Positions 53,910 to 61,668 of a stretch of 64,000 bases of DNA are shown piece after piece. The position numbers and the translations under genes are program-made. Numbering within the stretch: the first letter of the stretch is position 1; every line of letters starts with the position of its first letter. Source of the stretch: an uncultured Desulfobacterales bacterium (GTDB lineage Bacteria; Desulfobacterota; Desulfobacteria; Desulfobacterales; SpSt-501); contig CALIUY010000012.1 in assembly GCA_938048455.1 (NCBI GenBank), forward strand, positions 1 to 64,000, written 5' to 3'. Below the pieces are notes generated by a model. It searched no databases and was not told the origin of the DNA. It was given only the letters and a program-made list of their open reading frames with translations.

Positions 53910-54872
53910 ATGGCCGAAAGCGGTGTGGTCTTCAACATCCAGAAATACTCGGTGCACGACGGTCCGGGCATCCGGACCGTCGTCTTTCTCAAGGGCTGCC
54001 CCCTCCACTGTCTCTGGTGCAGCAACCCGGAATCGCAGAAACCCGGCCCCCAGCTCATCTACAACCGCAACAAGTGCCTGGGGATCGAGAACTGCGTGCG
54101 CTGCCTCGAAGTCTGCACGGCGGGGGCGCTCAAGGCCGGCCCGGAGAACCGGGTTGCGATCGACCGCGATGTCTGCACCGAGTGTCTGCTCTGCACTTCC
54201 GCCTGTCCGTCGCGGGCGCTGAACGTCTACGGCGAGGTCTTAAGCGTCGAGCAGGTGCTTGCGCGCGTCGAGGAGGACGGCGCCTTCTACACCCGCTCCG
54301 GAGGGGGACTTACCCTGAGCGGCGGAGAGCCGATGCACCAGCCGCAGTTTGCCCTCGCGCTCCTGCGCGAGGCCCGCCGCCGGCGGCTCAACACGGCCAT
54401 GGAGACCTGCGGGTTTTGTCGCGGGGAGGATTTGCGGGAGGCCTGCGGTCTGCTCGACACCCTGCTCTACGACCTGAAGAGCATGGACTCCGAGAAGCAC
54501 CGCGAGAACACCGGCGTATCCAATGAGTTGATTCTCGAAAATCTGCACCGGGTTCGGGAGGACTTCCCCGACCTGCCGATCTGGGTGCGCACGCCGCTGA
54601 TCCCGGGTTTCAACGATACCGTGGAAGAGATCCGCGCCATCGTGGAGCATATCCGCACGCTTCCCGGCATCCGCTACGAGCTTCTCGACTATCACCGCAT
54701 GGGCAAGCCCAAGTACGAATATCTGGGCCTCGAGTTTCCGATGGGCGATCGCATGCTCGACGAGGAGAAGGCGCGCGCGATCCGGCGCTTTCTGAAAACC
54801 GAGGCTCCGGAACTGCTCACCCCCGAGCGGCCCGCCGCGGCGGCCGAATCCTTCGGTACCGGCGGCCGATAG
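53910..54872 (+). CDS. islB: Glycyl radical enzyme activase IslB
   Basis: 320 residues. Radical-SAM CxxxCxxC in FLKGCPLHCLWCSNPE near 28-43, then two 4Fe-4S ferredoxin clusters inserted at about 55-110 (CLGIENCVRCLEVCTAGAL and CTECLLCTSACPSRAL), the LTLSGGEPMHQPQF SAM site near 133 and IWVRTPLIPGFND near 228. It installs the glycyl radical on IslA using SAM. The gene follows islA by 35 bp in the same operon and is followed by a bidirectional-looking hairpin. Confidence 0.95.
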   Translation: MAESGVVFNIQKYSVHDGPGIRTVVFLKGCPLHCLWCSNPESQKPGPQLIYNRNKCLGIENCVRCLEVCTAGALKAGPENRVAIDRDVCTECLLCTSACPSRALNVYGEVLSVEQVLARVEEDGAFYTRSGGGLTLSGGEPMHQPQFALALLREARRRRLNTAMETCGFCRGEDLREACGLLDTLLYDLKSMDSEKHRENTGVSNELILENLHRVREDFPDLPIWVRTPLIPGFNDTVEEIRAIVEHIRTLPGIRYELLDYHRMGKPKYEYLGLEFPMGDRMLDEEKARAIRRFLKTEAPELLTPERPAAAAESFGTGGR

Positions 54873-54876
54873 CGAA

Positions 54877-54919
54877 CTTCGTTACGGCCCCATTTCCTCG
54901 GGGAACTGCCGAAACGAAG
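54877..54919. terminator. Stem-loop between convergent islB and eutJ
   Basis: CTTCGTT (54877-54883) pairs with AACGAAG (54913-54919), extended inward by CGGC/GCCG after one mismatch. A GGGGCCTTTC tail follows on the plus strand. It probably ends islAB transcription; the T-run is short. Confidence 0.5.
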
Positions 54920-54926
54920 GGGCCTT

Positions 54927-55757
54927 TCAGCCGCCGCCGTGGAGGCCGAGGGCGGCGATGGCGAGCGGTGTCAGCAGCAACGGCTGGACGGGAAGCCGTA
55001 CGGGCAGGCCCAGCACTTCGGCGAAGACGCCCTCCACGCCCGCCAGGCAGCAAGTCCCGCCCGTCAGCAAAATTTCGCGCACGTCGTGGCCGTGGATGTG
55101 GCCGGCCACGATCTCGCACATCCGCTCGAGGGTCGGCCGTGCGAGGCGGAGGATCTCGGCGGGATCGCCGCTGCGCTTGCGCGCCTCGGCCTCGGCGATC
55201 GAAATCCCGTAGTGCCCGGCGAGCACGAGGGTGATGTGTCGACCTCCGGTCGGCAGATCCCCGGAGAAAACGACCTTGCCATGCTGTACGACGGCCGTGC
55301 CCGTCGTCCCCCCGCCCACGTCGACCACCGCCGTGCGGTCCAGCTCGAGCAACCGCGCCACACAGCTCGGCTCGTCGGCCAGCCCCGCCACCTCGAGGCC
55401 CAAGCGGTCGAGAACGTAGGTGGAGAGCCTTGGATCGGTCCCCGGCGGATAGGAGGTCGAGGCCTCCCGGAAGGAGACGCCGAGCCGCGCCTGGGCGCGC
55501 TCCACCAGACGGCGGGTGACCTCTACCGCTCCGGCGAAATCGACGACCACCCCGTCGCGCACCACCTCGGTCCACTCGAGGAAACAGGCGCAGGGTTCCC
55601 CGCGCGCGTCGAGCGCCACCGCCACGATGTCGGCCGTTCCCAGGTCGATGCCGAGATGGCAGGGTCCGGGGGGAAGCGGCGCGGGTTCGTCGGCGTTGAG
55701 TACCGCCGCGGCGCGCTCGAGCCGGCGGTTGACTGCGGTCCAGGAGAGCGGGACCAT
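54927..55757 (-). CDS. eutJ: EutJ-family Hsp70-like microcompartment protein
   Basis: 276 residues with an actin/Hsp70-like ATPase core: HLGIDLGTADIVAVALD near residue 35-51, VVDVGGGTTGTAVVQHG near 150 and ILLTGGTCCLAGVEGVFAEVLGLPV near 228. EutJ is a chaperone-like protein of unclear function encoded in many BMC operons. I start at the ATG at 55757; an upstream in-frame ATG would add residues without homology. Last gene of the BMC operon. Confidence 0.9.
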   Translation of the reverse strand: MVPLSWTAVNRRLERAAAVLNADEPAPLPPGPCHLGIDLGTADIVAVALDARGEPCACFLEWTEVVRDGVVVDFAGAVEVTRRLVERAQARLGVSFREASTSYPPGTDPRLSTYVLDRLGLEVAGLADEPSCVARLLELDRTAVVDVGGGTTGTAVVQHGKVVFSGDLPTGGRHITLVLAGHYGISIAEAEARKRSGDPAEILRLARPTLERMCEIVAGHIHGHDVREILLTGGTCCLAGVEGVFAEVLGLPVRLPVQPLLLTPLAIAALGLHGGG

Positions 55758-55820
55758 GGGGCACCTCGCCGCAGGGGTCAGCGGTTCACCCGCCGGCGGA
55801 AACAACCCCGGCCGGGGGGG

Positions 55821-57242
55821 TCAAACGATGCGAAAGCTTCCGACCAGAGTGCAGCGCCGAAGCCGCACGAAGGTGCGGGCGTTCGTCACCCCTTCGCCCG
55901 TCGGCGTCGAGATGGTCATGGAGGTCCACCCTTCGCCGCCGGCTCCCAGGCCGGCGATGGCCGGGCCGTTCTTGACGAAGAGGCTCGTGTTCACCCGCTT
56001 GGCCATGGCATCCATGTGGTCGATGTCGCGCGAATGCAGGGCCGCGGTGTGCTTGCGGTCGCGCTCGAGGGCGAGCGCCCACTCGAGCGCCTCGGCGAAA
56101 TCCGCGGCCCGCAGCAGCGGAAGCAGCGGCATCATCTGCTCGATGCGCGCGTAGACGTGGTCCACGTCCCGGCCCACGTCGACGAAGAGCAGGCGACAGG
56201 ATTCCGGGACGCTGAAGCCGGCCGCCTTGGCGAGCTCGGCTGCGTCGCGCCCCACCCAGCGCGGGTTCGGTCGGGCCTGGGGGCCGGGGTAATCGAGGAG
56301 GGTCGCGCGGGCGACGGCCTCGGCCTGCTCGCGCGTGATCTCGACCGCCCCGCAGGCGGATAGCTCGCCCTTGAGCCGATCGGCGATCGCCTCAACGGCG
56401 ATGATCTCCTTTTCATCGCAGCAAACGATGTTGTTGTCGAAGGAAGCTCCCTCGTAAATGCTGCGGGCGGCGCGCTGGAGATCCGCGGTTTCGTCCACCA
56501 CCACGGGCGGATTGCCGGCGCCGGCGGCGATCAAGCGCTTGTTCGTCGTCTTGCGCGCGGCTTCGACCACGGCTTCCCCGCCGGTCACGACCAGCAGCTG
56601 GATCCCCGGGTAGGTGAAGAGTTTCTGGGCGATCTCGATGCTCGGCTGGCGGACGCAGGTCATGAGGTTCACCAGGCCGGTTTCCTCGTGAATGGCTCGG
56701 TTGAGGATGCGGATCGCCTCCTGGGAGACCCGTTTGGCGCTCGGGTGCGGGGCGAAGACGACGGCGTTCCCCCCGGAGAGCATGCTGATCCCGTTGTTGA
56801 TCACCGTGGCCGCGGGGTTGGTGGAGGGGGTGACCGAGGCGATGACCCCCCAGGGGGCGTTCTCGACGAGGGTCAGACCCGCATCGCCGGACATGGCGCT
56901 CGGAAAGAGAATCTCCGGCCCCGGGGTGCGGTCGGCGACGAGGAGAATCTTCTTCACCTTGTCCTCGATCCGCCCCATGCCGGTCTCGTCCACGGCCATT
57001 TCCGCAAGCCGCCGCGCGTTCGCGCGCGCGGCACGTCGCATCGCCTCGACCACGCGCTCGCGCAAAGCGACCGTATCCAGGCGCCGAAAGGCCTGGTCTG
57101 CGGCCGTGACCGCATCCTCGAGCCGCTCGAAGACGCCCCAATCGCCTTCGGCCGCGGCGACGGTCTGCCGCGGGGCGCGGGCGGCGAGCTGTTGGAGGAC
57201 TTCGCGGACGATGGATTCGATTTGCTCACGCTGGATCTGCAT
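55821..57242 (-). CDS. CoA-acylating acetaldehyde dehydrogenase of the BMC (EutE/PduP type)
   Basis: 473 residues. The first 20 or so form an amphipathic helix (MQIQREQIESIVREVLQQLA) followed by an Ala/Pro-rich linker, the classic encapsulation peptide. The dehydrogenase domain has APWGVIASVTPSTNPAATVI near 127, VVTGGEAVVEAARKT near 218, GNPPVVVDETADL and a catalytic cysteine in FDNNIVCCDEKEI near 268. It oxidises the acetaldehyde released by IslA to acetyl-CoA with NAD, inside the shell. Confidence 0.93.
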   Translation of the reverse strand: MQIQREQIESIVREVLQQLAARAPRQTVAAAEGDWGVFERLEDAVTAADQAFRRLDTVALRERVVEAMRRAARANARRLAEMAVDETGMGRIEDKVKKILLVADRTPGPEILFPSAMSGDAGLTLVENAPWGVIASVTPSTNPAATVINNGISMLSGGNAVVFAPHPSAKRVSQEAIRILNRAIHEETGLVNLMTCVRQPSIEIAQKLFTYPGIQLLVVTGGEAVVEAARKTTNKRLIAAGAGNPPVVVDETADLQRAARSIYEGASFDNNIVCCDEKEIIAVEAIADRLKGELSACGAVEITREQAEAVARATLLDYPGPQARPNPRWVGRDAAELAKAAGFSVPESCRLLFVDVGRDVDHVYARIEQMMPLLPLLRAADFAEALEWALALERDRKHTAALHSRDIDHMDAMAKRVNTSLFVKNGPAIAGLGAGGEGWTSMTISTPTGEGVTNARTFVRLRRCTLVGSFRIV

Positions 57243-57260
57243 GGACTCTCCCCCGGGCGG

Positions 57261-57566
57261 TTATTTGCGTCCCTCCGGCCCGTACTTCGCGTAGATCGCT
57301 TTCTTGCCGGAGGAAATCTGGTCGACGATGCCGATCACGCTCAGATCGATCGGCGTTTTGCCCTCCAGGATCAGGCGGGCGGAGCTTCCGCGGACGAGCA
57401 GGACCATCTCGCCCTCGCCCGCCCCGATCGGGTCGGCGGCCACCTGACTGGGCAGCGTGACGTTGCCGTGCTCGTCGACGATGTGCACGAGCAGAAAGGT
57501 GAGATTCGGCAGCCCCGGGTCGCGCACCGTGGCCACCACCTGGCCGATGACCTTGCCGAGTTCCAT
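57261..57566 (-). CDS. eutN: Pentameric shell vertex protein EutN/CcmL (BMC-P)
   Basis: 101 residues, complete EutN_CcmL domain: MELGKVIGQVVATVRDPGL, LLVHIVDEHGNVT, VAADPIGAGEGEMVLLVRGSSAR and DLSVIGIVDQI. Five copies close each vertex of the shell. Slightly long C-terminal tail (YAKYGPEGRK). Spaced 18 bp before the aldehyde dehydrogenase gene. Confidence 0.95.
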   Translation of the reverse strand: MELGKVIGQVVATVRDPGLPNLTFLLVHIVDEHGNVTLPSQVAADPIGAGEGEMVLLVRGSSARLILEGKTPIDLSVIGIVDQISSGKKAIYAKYGPEGRK

Positions 57567-57628
57567 GGCCGGTCTCCTCTCTGGCAGCCGGTCTCCGCTC
57601 CGTCGCCGAAAACACGGGGATCCCGTAG

Positions 57629-57672
57629 AAAAAACCGCCCCGTACAGCCGCGGCGGAGGGCTTCCGCCGCGG
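57629..57672 (-). other. Stem-loop immediately after a BMC-H gene, possible attenuator
   Basis: A perfect 10-bp stem (57648-57657 with 57663-57672) abuts the stop codon of the BMC-H gene. On the minus strand six Ts (57629-57634) follow 13 bp later, and a weaker alternative stem of about 5 bp lies directly against them. It may protect the shell mRNA or cause partial termination before eutN and the dehydrogenase. Confidence 0.5.
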
Positions 57673-57954
57673 CTATTTCATGGCGATCGGGAAAACCTTT
57701 TCGAGATCGCCGTGCGGCCGCGGGATGACGTGGACGGCGATCACCTCGCCCACGCGCCGCGCGGCGGCCGCCCCCGCGTCGGTGGCGGCCTTGCAAGCGG
57801 CGACATCGCCGCGGACGAGCGCGGTGACGTACCCGCCGCCGATCCGCTCGTAGCCGACCAGCGTCACGCGCGCTGCCTTCACCATGGCATCGGAAGCCTC
57901 GATCAGTGCCGTCAGTCCCTTGGTTTCGATCATTCCCAACGCGTCCATACTCAT
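57673..57954 (-). CDS. BMC-H hexameric shell protein (PduA/EutM type)
   Basis: 93 residues, one BMC domain: [44 protein letters not shown] and [16 protein letters not shown]. It builds the flat facets with a central pore. Nearly identical to the BMC-H at 60346-60627, also at DNA level. Start could be the second Met, two codons later. Confidence 0.95.
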   Translation of the reverse strand: MSMDALGMIETKGLTALIEASDAMVKAARVTLVGYERIGGGYVTALVRGDVAACKAATDAGAAAARRVGEVIAVHVIPRPHGDLEKVFPIAMK

Positions 57955-58026
57955 CTTGCTCTCCTTGGCGCCCCGGCGGGCCGCCGGGTCTTGGCCGTTC
58001 CCCGTTTCCGCGGGGAGCGGGCAGGG

Positions 58027-58371
58027 TTATTTCCGTCCTTTCGGCCGGGGGGCGGCCTGGGCCGTCCCCCCGGCCGGCGGCATCAGGACATCGATTTTCT
58101 CCTCGACCAGCCGCACGGTGTCCGCATCGGGCCGGGCGATCAGGTTGCTTCCGACGAAATCGCCCACGCGGGCGGCCGCGGCCTTGCCGGCATCGACCGC
58201 GGCCGCGCAGGCCGCGATGTCGCCCTCGCAGATGACGCTGATCAGGGCCGCGTCGGCGTTGCCGACGGTTTTGATGCGCACGCGGGCCGCCTTGGCCATC
58301 GCGTCGGCGGCCTCGACGGCGGCCACCAGACCGCGGGTTTCCACGAATCCCAGCGCTTGCTGTTCGGCCAT
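58027..58371 (-). CDS. BMC-H shell protein with C-terminal extension
   Basis: 114 residues from MAEQQALGFVETRGLVAAVEAADAM; the ATG at 58371 has GAGGAAGG upstream. BMC domain at 1-90, more divergent (CEGDIAACAAAVDAGKAAAARVG, SNLIARPDADTVRLV) than the two PduA-like copies, with a Pro/Ala/Lys-rich tail of about 20 residues (LMPPAGGTAQAAPRPKGRK). Probably a minor facet protein with a different pore. Confidence 0.9.
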   Translation of the reverse strand: MAEQQALGFVETRGLVAAVEAADAMAKAARVRIKTVGNADAALISVICEGDIAACAAAVDAGKAAAARVGDFVGSNLIARPDADTVRLVEEKIDVLMPPAGGTAQAAPRPKGRK

Positions 58372-58410
58372 GGGTCCTTCCTCTCCCCCGCGGGGGGGGA
58401 CGTTCAAAAG

Positions 58411-58971
58411 TTAGAGAATGTGCCGCAGCACCTCGGGGGCGACCCCCGGGATCACCACCCGCCGCACGAGCAGCCCCTCCGTGGAGGCCCGTTCGGCTCC
58501 GGCCTCGACGGCGCGCTCGACCGCGCCCACGTCCCCGGCGAGCAGGCAAAAGGCCTTGCCGCCCAGGCCCATGGCGAGCCGCACGTCCAGAACGTCCACG
58601 TCGGCGGCCTTGGCCGCGGCATCGGCCGCCACGACGCAGGAAGCCGCCGAAAAGGTTTCGATCACCCCCAACGCGGCGCCGCCGCGGTAGTCCGTCAGGC
58701 TCGCCCCGATCGCCCGGATGACATCCATGCGGATATGGGGGATGACGAAATGATCGATAATCGCATCCCGCCCCGAGGCGAGGCCGGCATCGATCGAAGC
58801 CTGGACATCGGCCACCTCGCCGTGCACGGCGACGACGAATTTCCCGGGGCAGATGGTTTTCATCAGGAAAGGCTCGATCTGCGCGGCCTTGACCATGGCA
58901 TCGGCGCCCTCGATGCCCCCGGCGATGCTGTTGAACTCGATCATTCCCACGGCATGGAGCTCGGTTTCCAC
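58411..58971 (-). CDS. pduT: PduT-type tandem-BMC shell protein (BMC-T) with iron-sulfur pore motif
   Basis: 186 residues made of two BMC domains (about 5-90 and 98-185). The first has KTICPGKF with Cys41, matching the PduT cysteine that holds a 4Fe-4S cluster at the trimer pore. The second has ALGVIETFSAASCVVAADAAAKAADV and MGLGGKAFCLLAGDV. It is encoded directly after pduS, its usual electron-transfer partner. This indicates a route for electrons through the shell. Confidence 0.93.
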   Translation of the reverse strand: METELHAVGMIEFNSIAGGIEGADAMVKAAQIEPFLMKTICPGKFVVAVHGEVADVQASIDAGLASGRDAIIDHFVIPHIRMDVIRAIGASLTDYRGGAALGVIETFSAASCVVAADAAAKAADVDVLDVRLAMGLGGKAFCLLAGDVGAVERAVEAGAERASTEGLLVRRVVIPGVAPEVLRHIL

Positions 58972-58974
58972 GGT

Positions 58975-60315
58975 TCAGCCCCTCTGAATCGTTACGCTGC
59001 CGCCGTCCACCCGCGTCACCTCTCCGGCGATGGAGGCATGCACCCGCGCCCCGAGTTTCCCCTCGGGGATCTCGCCGATCAGCGCTCCTTCGGTCACGCG
59101 TTCGCCCGGCTGCACGCAGGCGACGGCCGCCGCCCCCGCATGCTGCTGCAAGGGAATCGTCACCTGCGCGGGCTGTAAGGCCTCCCCCTCCACGGGGTGG
59201 ATCTCCAGGTATTTCCAGATGTCCAGCTTGATCGCCAGGCGCGCAACCGGGATCTTGCGATGCCGGTTGAGCCCGCTCTGCGCGGGCACCACCTCGCGCG
59301 GTCCCTCGTAGGCGATCTGCTGTTCGCGGAAGCGGGCTTTGAAGAGGGCGTTGATGCGCCGCGGGGAGAGGCGCATCGGACAGGCGAAGAGCTCGCAGAC
59401 GCCGCACTCGCTGCAAAGAAAAGCCTGCAGGGCGCCGGGAGCGGCTCCGAGCCCGCCGCCGAAGGCCCGCATCACGCGATGGGTCTCGAAGCTGTGGCCG
59501 ATGTTGTGGCGGGGGCAGAGGTCGGTGCAGTAGCGGCACTGGATGCAGGCCGCGGCGGCCTGTTTTTGCATGTCGCGCACGGAGAGGGTCGCCATGCGGT
59601 GGAGAAAGTGACCGCGCGGGAGGAGCAGCACTCCACCGGTGGTCTTGGTGACGACCTCCCGCCGGGGGGCATCCGGGGCGTCCGCAAAACGCCCCATCAT
59701 CGGCCCGCCGAGGACCAGCACCGGATCGGGCACCGCAGGTCCGCCGCAGGCGGCGATGCACTCTTCGACCGCGGTTCCGATCGGCACCTCGAGCACAGCG
59801 GGACGCCGTACCTCGCCGGTGACGGTGACCCAGCGACGCGTCACCGGGATTGCTTCCATGGCGCGCCGGATCGAAAAGAGGGTGCCCACGTTGGAGACGA
59901 CGGCGCCCACGTCGCGGGGCAGGCCGAGCGGCGGGATCGTCCGGCCGAGGAGCTCGTTCACCAGAACGTGCTCGTCGCCCGCGGGGTAGAAGTTCTCCAG
60001 GCGCGCGAGCTCGAGCGGCCGTCCGGCGATCAGCCGTGCGAAGCGTTCCCCGATGTCGGTGTATTTTCGCTTGATCGCGATGATGCCGCGGCGGGCGCCC
60101 ACCGCGGCCATGACGGCTTCGAGCGCCTCGACGATCTCCGGCGCGTGCTGTTGCATCAGCCGCTGATCGGAGAACAGCAGCGGTTCGCACTCGCAGCCGT
60201 TGGCGATCACGGTCTCCGCCGCGGCGGCGAACTTCACGTGGGCGGGAAACCCCGCACCGCCCTGGCCGACGACGCCGGCGTCGCGGATCCGTTGAAGGAG
60301 GCTGCTTGCGTCCAT
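58975..60315 (-). CDS. pduS: PduS/RnfC-like flavin iron-sulfur oxidoreductase
   Basis: 446 residues. It has an NADH/FMN-binding RnfC-like domain with GVVGQGGAGFPAHVK near 15, IANGCECEPLLFSDQRLM near 38 and FYPAGDEHVLVNELLGR near 107; a SLBB domain near 165; two 4Fe-4S motifs CIQCRYCTDLCP near 257 and CSECGVCELFACP near 303; and a C-terminal barrel-sandwich segment. PduS reduces cobalamin in propanediol BMCs, but no B12 enzyme is present here. In this glycyl radical locus it more likely moves electrons between NADH and PduT. Four bp before pduT. Confidence 0.92.
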   Translation of the reverse strand: MDASSLLQRIRDAGVVGQGGAGFPAHVKFAAAAETVIANGCECEPLLFSDQRLMQQHAPEIVEALEAVMAAVGARRGIIAIKRKYTDIGERFARLIAGRPLELARLENFYPAGDEHVLVNELLGRTIPPLGLPRDVGAVVSNVGTLFSIRRAMEAIPVTRRWVTVTGEVRRPAVLEVPIGTAVEECIAACGGPAVPDPVLVLGGPMMGRFADAPDAPRREVVTKTTGGVLLLPRGHFLHRMATLSVRDMQKQAAAACIQCRYCTDLCPRHNIGHSFETHRVMRAFGGGLGAAPGALQAFLCSECGVCELFACPMRLSPRRINALFKARFREQQIAYEGPREVVPAQSGLNRHRKIPVARLAIKLDIWKYLEIHPVEGEALQPAQVTIPLQQHAGAAAVACVQPGERVTEGALIGEIPEGKLGARVHASIAGEVTRVDGGSVTIQRG

Positions 60316-60345
60316 CCTCTTGCTTCCCCGCCGGAGGCCGGCGGT

Positions 60346-60627
60346 TTATTCTTCCCGTGCCTGGATGGGGAACACGGTGTCCAGGTCCCCGTGGGGCCGC
60401 GGGATGACGTGAACGGCGATCACCTCGCCCACGCGCCGCGCGGCGGCCGCTCCGGCGTCGGTCGCCGCCTTGCAGGCGGCGACATCGCCGCGGACGAGGG
60501 CCGTGACGTAGCCCGCTCCGATTGGTTTGTAGGCGACGAGTTGTACCCGCGCGGCCTTGACCATCGCGTCGGCCGCCTCGATCAGGGCGACGAGTCCCTT
60601 GGTTTCGATCATGCCCAGAGCGTCCAC
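60346..60627 (-). CDS. BMC-H hexameric shell protein (PduA/EutM type)
   Basis: 93 residues, almost the same as the product of 57673-57954 (about a dozen differences) including [25 protein letters not shown] and [10 protein letters not shown]. Major facet protein. Stretches of identical DNA (for example 60413-60450 equals 57734-57771) point to a recent duplication or gene conversion. Confidence 0.95.
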   Translation of the reverse strand: MDALGMIETKGLVALIEAADAMVKAARVQLVAYKPIGAGYVTALVRGDVAACKAATDAGAAAARRVGEVIAVHVIPRPHGDLDTVFPIQAREE

Positions 60628-60651
60628 GGATCCTCCTGCCGTTGAAGCCGA

Positions 60652-61653
60652 TTACGCCGATGGGCCGCCGCGTCGCATGCAGATCGCGAGCAGGGCGACC
60701 TGGAAGATGTCCTCCGCGCTGCAGCCGCGGGAGAGATCGTGCCAGCCGGCCTCAAAGCCTTGAAGAAAGGGGCCGATGGCGCGGTATCCCGCCAGCCGTT
60801 GCACCATCTTGTAGCCGATGTTCCCCGCCTCGAGCGAGGGGAAAATGATGACGTTCGCCTGTCCGGCGAGAACGCTGCCGGGGGCCTTCAAAGCCGCCAC
60901 TTCGGGATCCACGGCGGCGTCGAACTGCAGTTCGCCGTCGACCTTGAGTTCGGGGGCGCGCTCGCGCACGCGTTCCACGGCGCGGCGGACCATTTCCGCG
61001 CGGGGATGCCGGGCGCTGCCCTTGGTGGAAAAAGAGAGCAGCGCGACGCGCGGCTCTTCGCCGAGCAGGCTGTGGGCCTGAGCGGCGGAGGCGATCGCGA
61101 TGTCGGCGAGCGACTCCTCGGTCGGCTCGGGGACCACGGCGCAGTCGGCGAAGACGAAGCGGCGATCGCTGTCGGGCGAGACCATCAGAAAGAAGCTCGA
61201 GATCGTGCGGATGCCCGGCTTTTTGGCCAACACGCTCAGCCCCGTCCGCAGCACCGATGCCGTGGTCGAGAGGTTGCCTGCGACGCCGACCTCGGCTTCG
61301 CCGCGTCGGACCATGAGCGCCGCGGCGGTGAGCGGCTGGCGCGCGATTTCCTCGGCCTCCTCGGGGTGCACGGTTTTTCCGGCCACCCGCCGGATTTCGG
61401 AAAACTGCTTTGCGTTTCTCTCGACGAGCGGCGGGCTTTCCGGATCGACCACCACAAAGCCGGTTCCCCGGGCGCGCGCTTCCCGGATTTTGCCGCGCAC
61501 GGCGAAGGGCGACTGCACGAGGATCGGCTCGGCGAGCCGTTCGCGTTTCAGGCGGCAGGCGGCCGTGATCACGCGCTCGTCGAGGCAGTCGGGAAAAGCG
61601 ACCGTCCCCGGCCGGCGGCGACAGGTTTCGACACAGCGCTCGAGAATGTCCAC
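60652..61653 (-). CDS. pta: Phosphate acetyltransferase Pta/EutD type
   Basis: 333 residues, the short catalytic form without the regulatory N-terminal domains of E. coli Pta. [22 protein letters not shown] near 118, [28 protein letters not shown] near 150, [14 protein letters not shown] near 210, [21 protein letters not shown] near 245 and [29 protein letters not shown] near 280. It converts acetyl-CoA to acetyl phosphate and frees CoA within the compartment. Not the unrelated PduL type. No N-terminal targeting helix is seen. Confidence 0.95.
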   Translation of the reverse strand: MDILERCVETCRRRPGTVAFPDCLDERVITAACRLKRERLAEPILVQSPFAVRGKIREARARGTGFVVVDPESPPLVERNAKQFSEIRRVAGKTVHPEEAEEIARQPLTAAALMVRRGEAEVGVAGNLSTTASVLRTGLSVLAKKPGIRTISSFFLMVSPDSDRRFVFADCAVVPEPTEESLADIAIASAAQAHSLLGEEPRVALLSFSTKGSARHPRAEMVRRAVERVRERAPELKVDGELQFDAAVDPEVAALKAPGSVLAGQANVIIFPSLEAGNIGYKMVQRLAGYRAIGPFLQGFEAGWHDLSRGCSAEDIFQVALLAICMRRGGPSA

Positions 61654-61668
61654 GCCGTCCCGGTCCCC

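Noticed and set aside
58975-60315. PduS as cobalamin reductase
   Set aside because: No B12-dependent diol or glycerol dehydratase or cobalamin gene is present; the glycyl radical lyase needs no B12.
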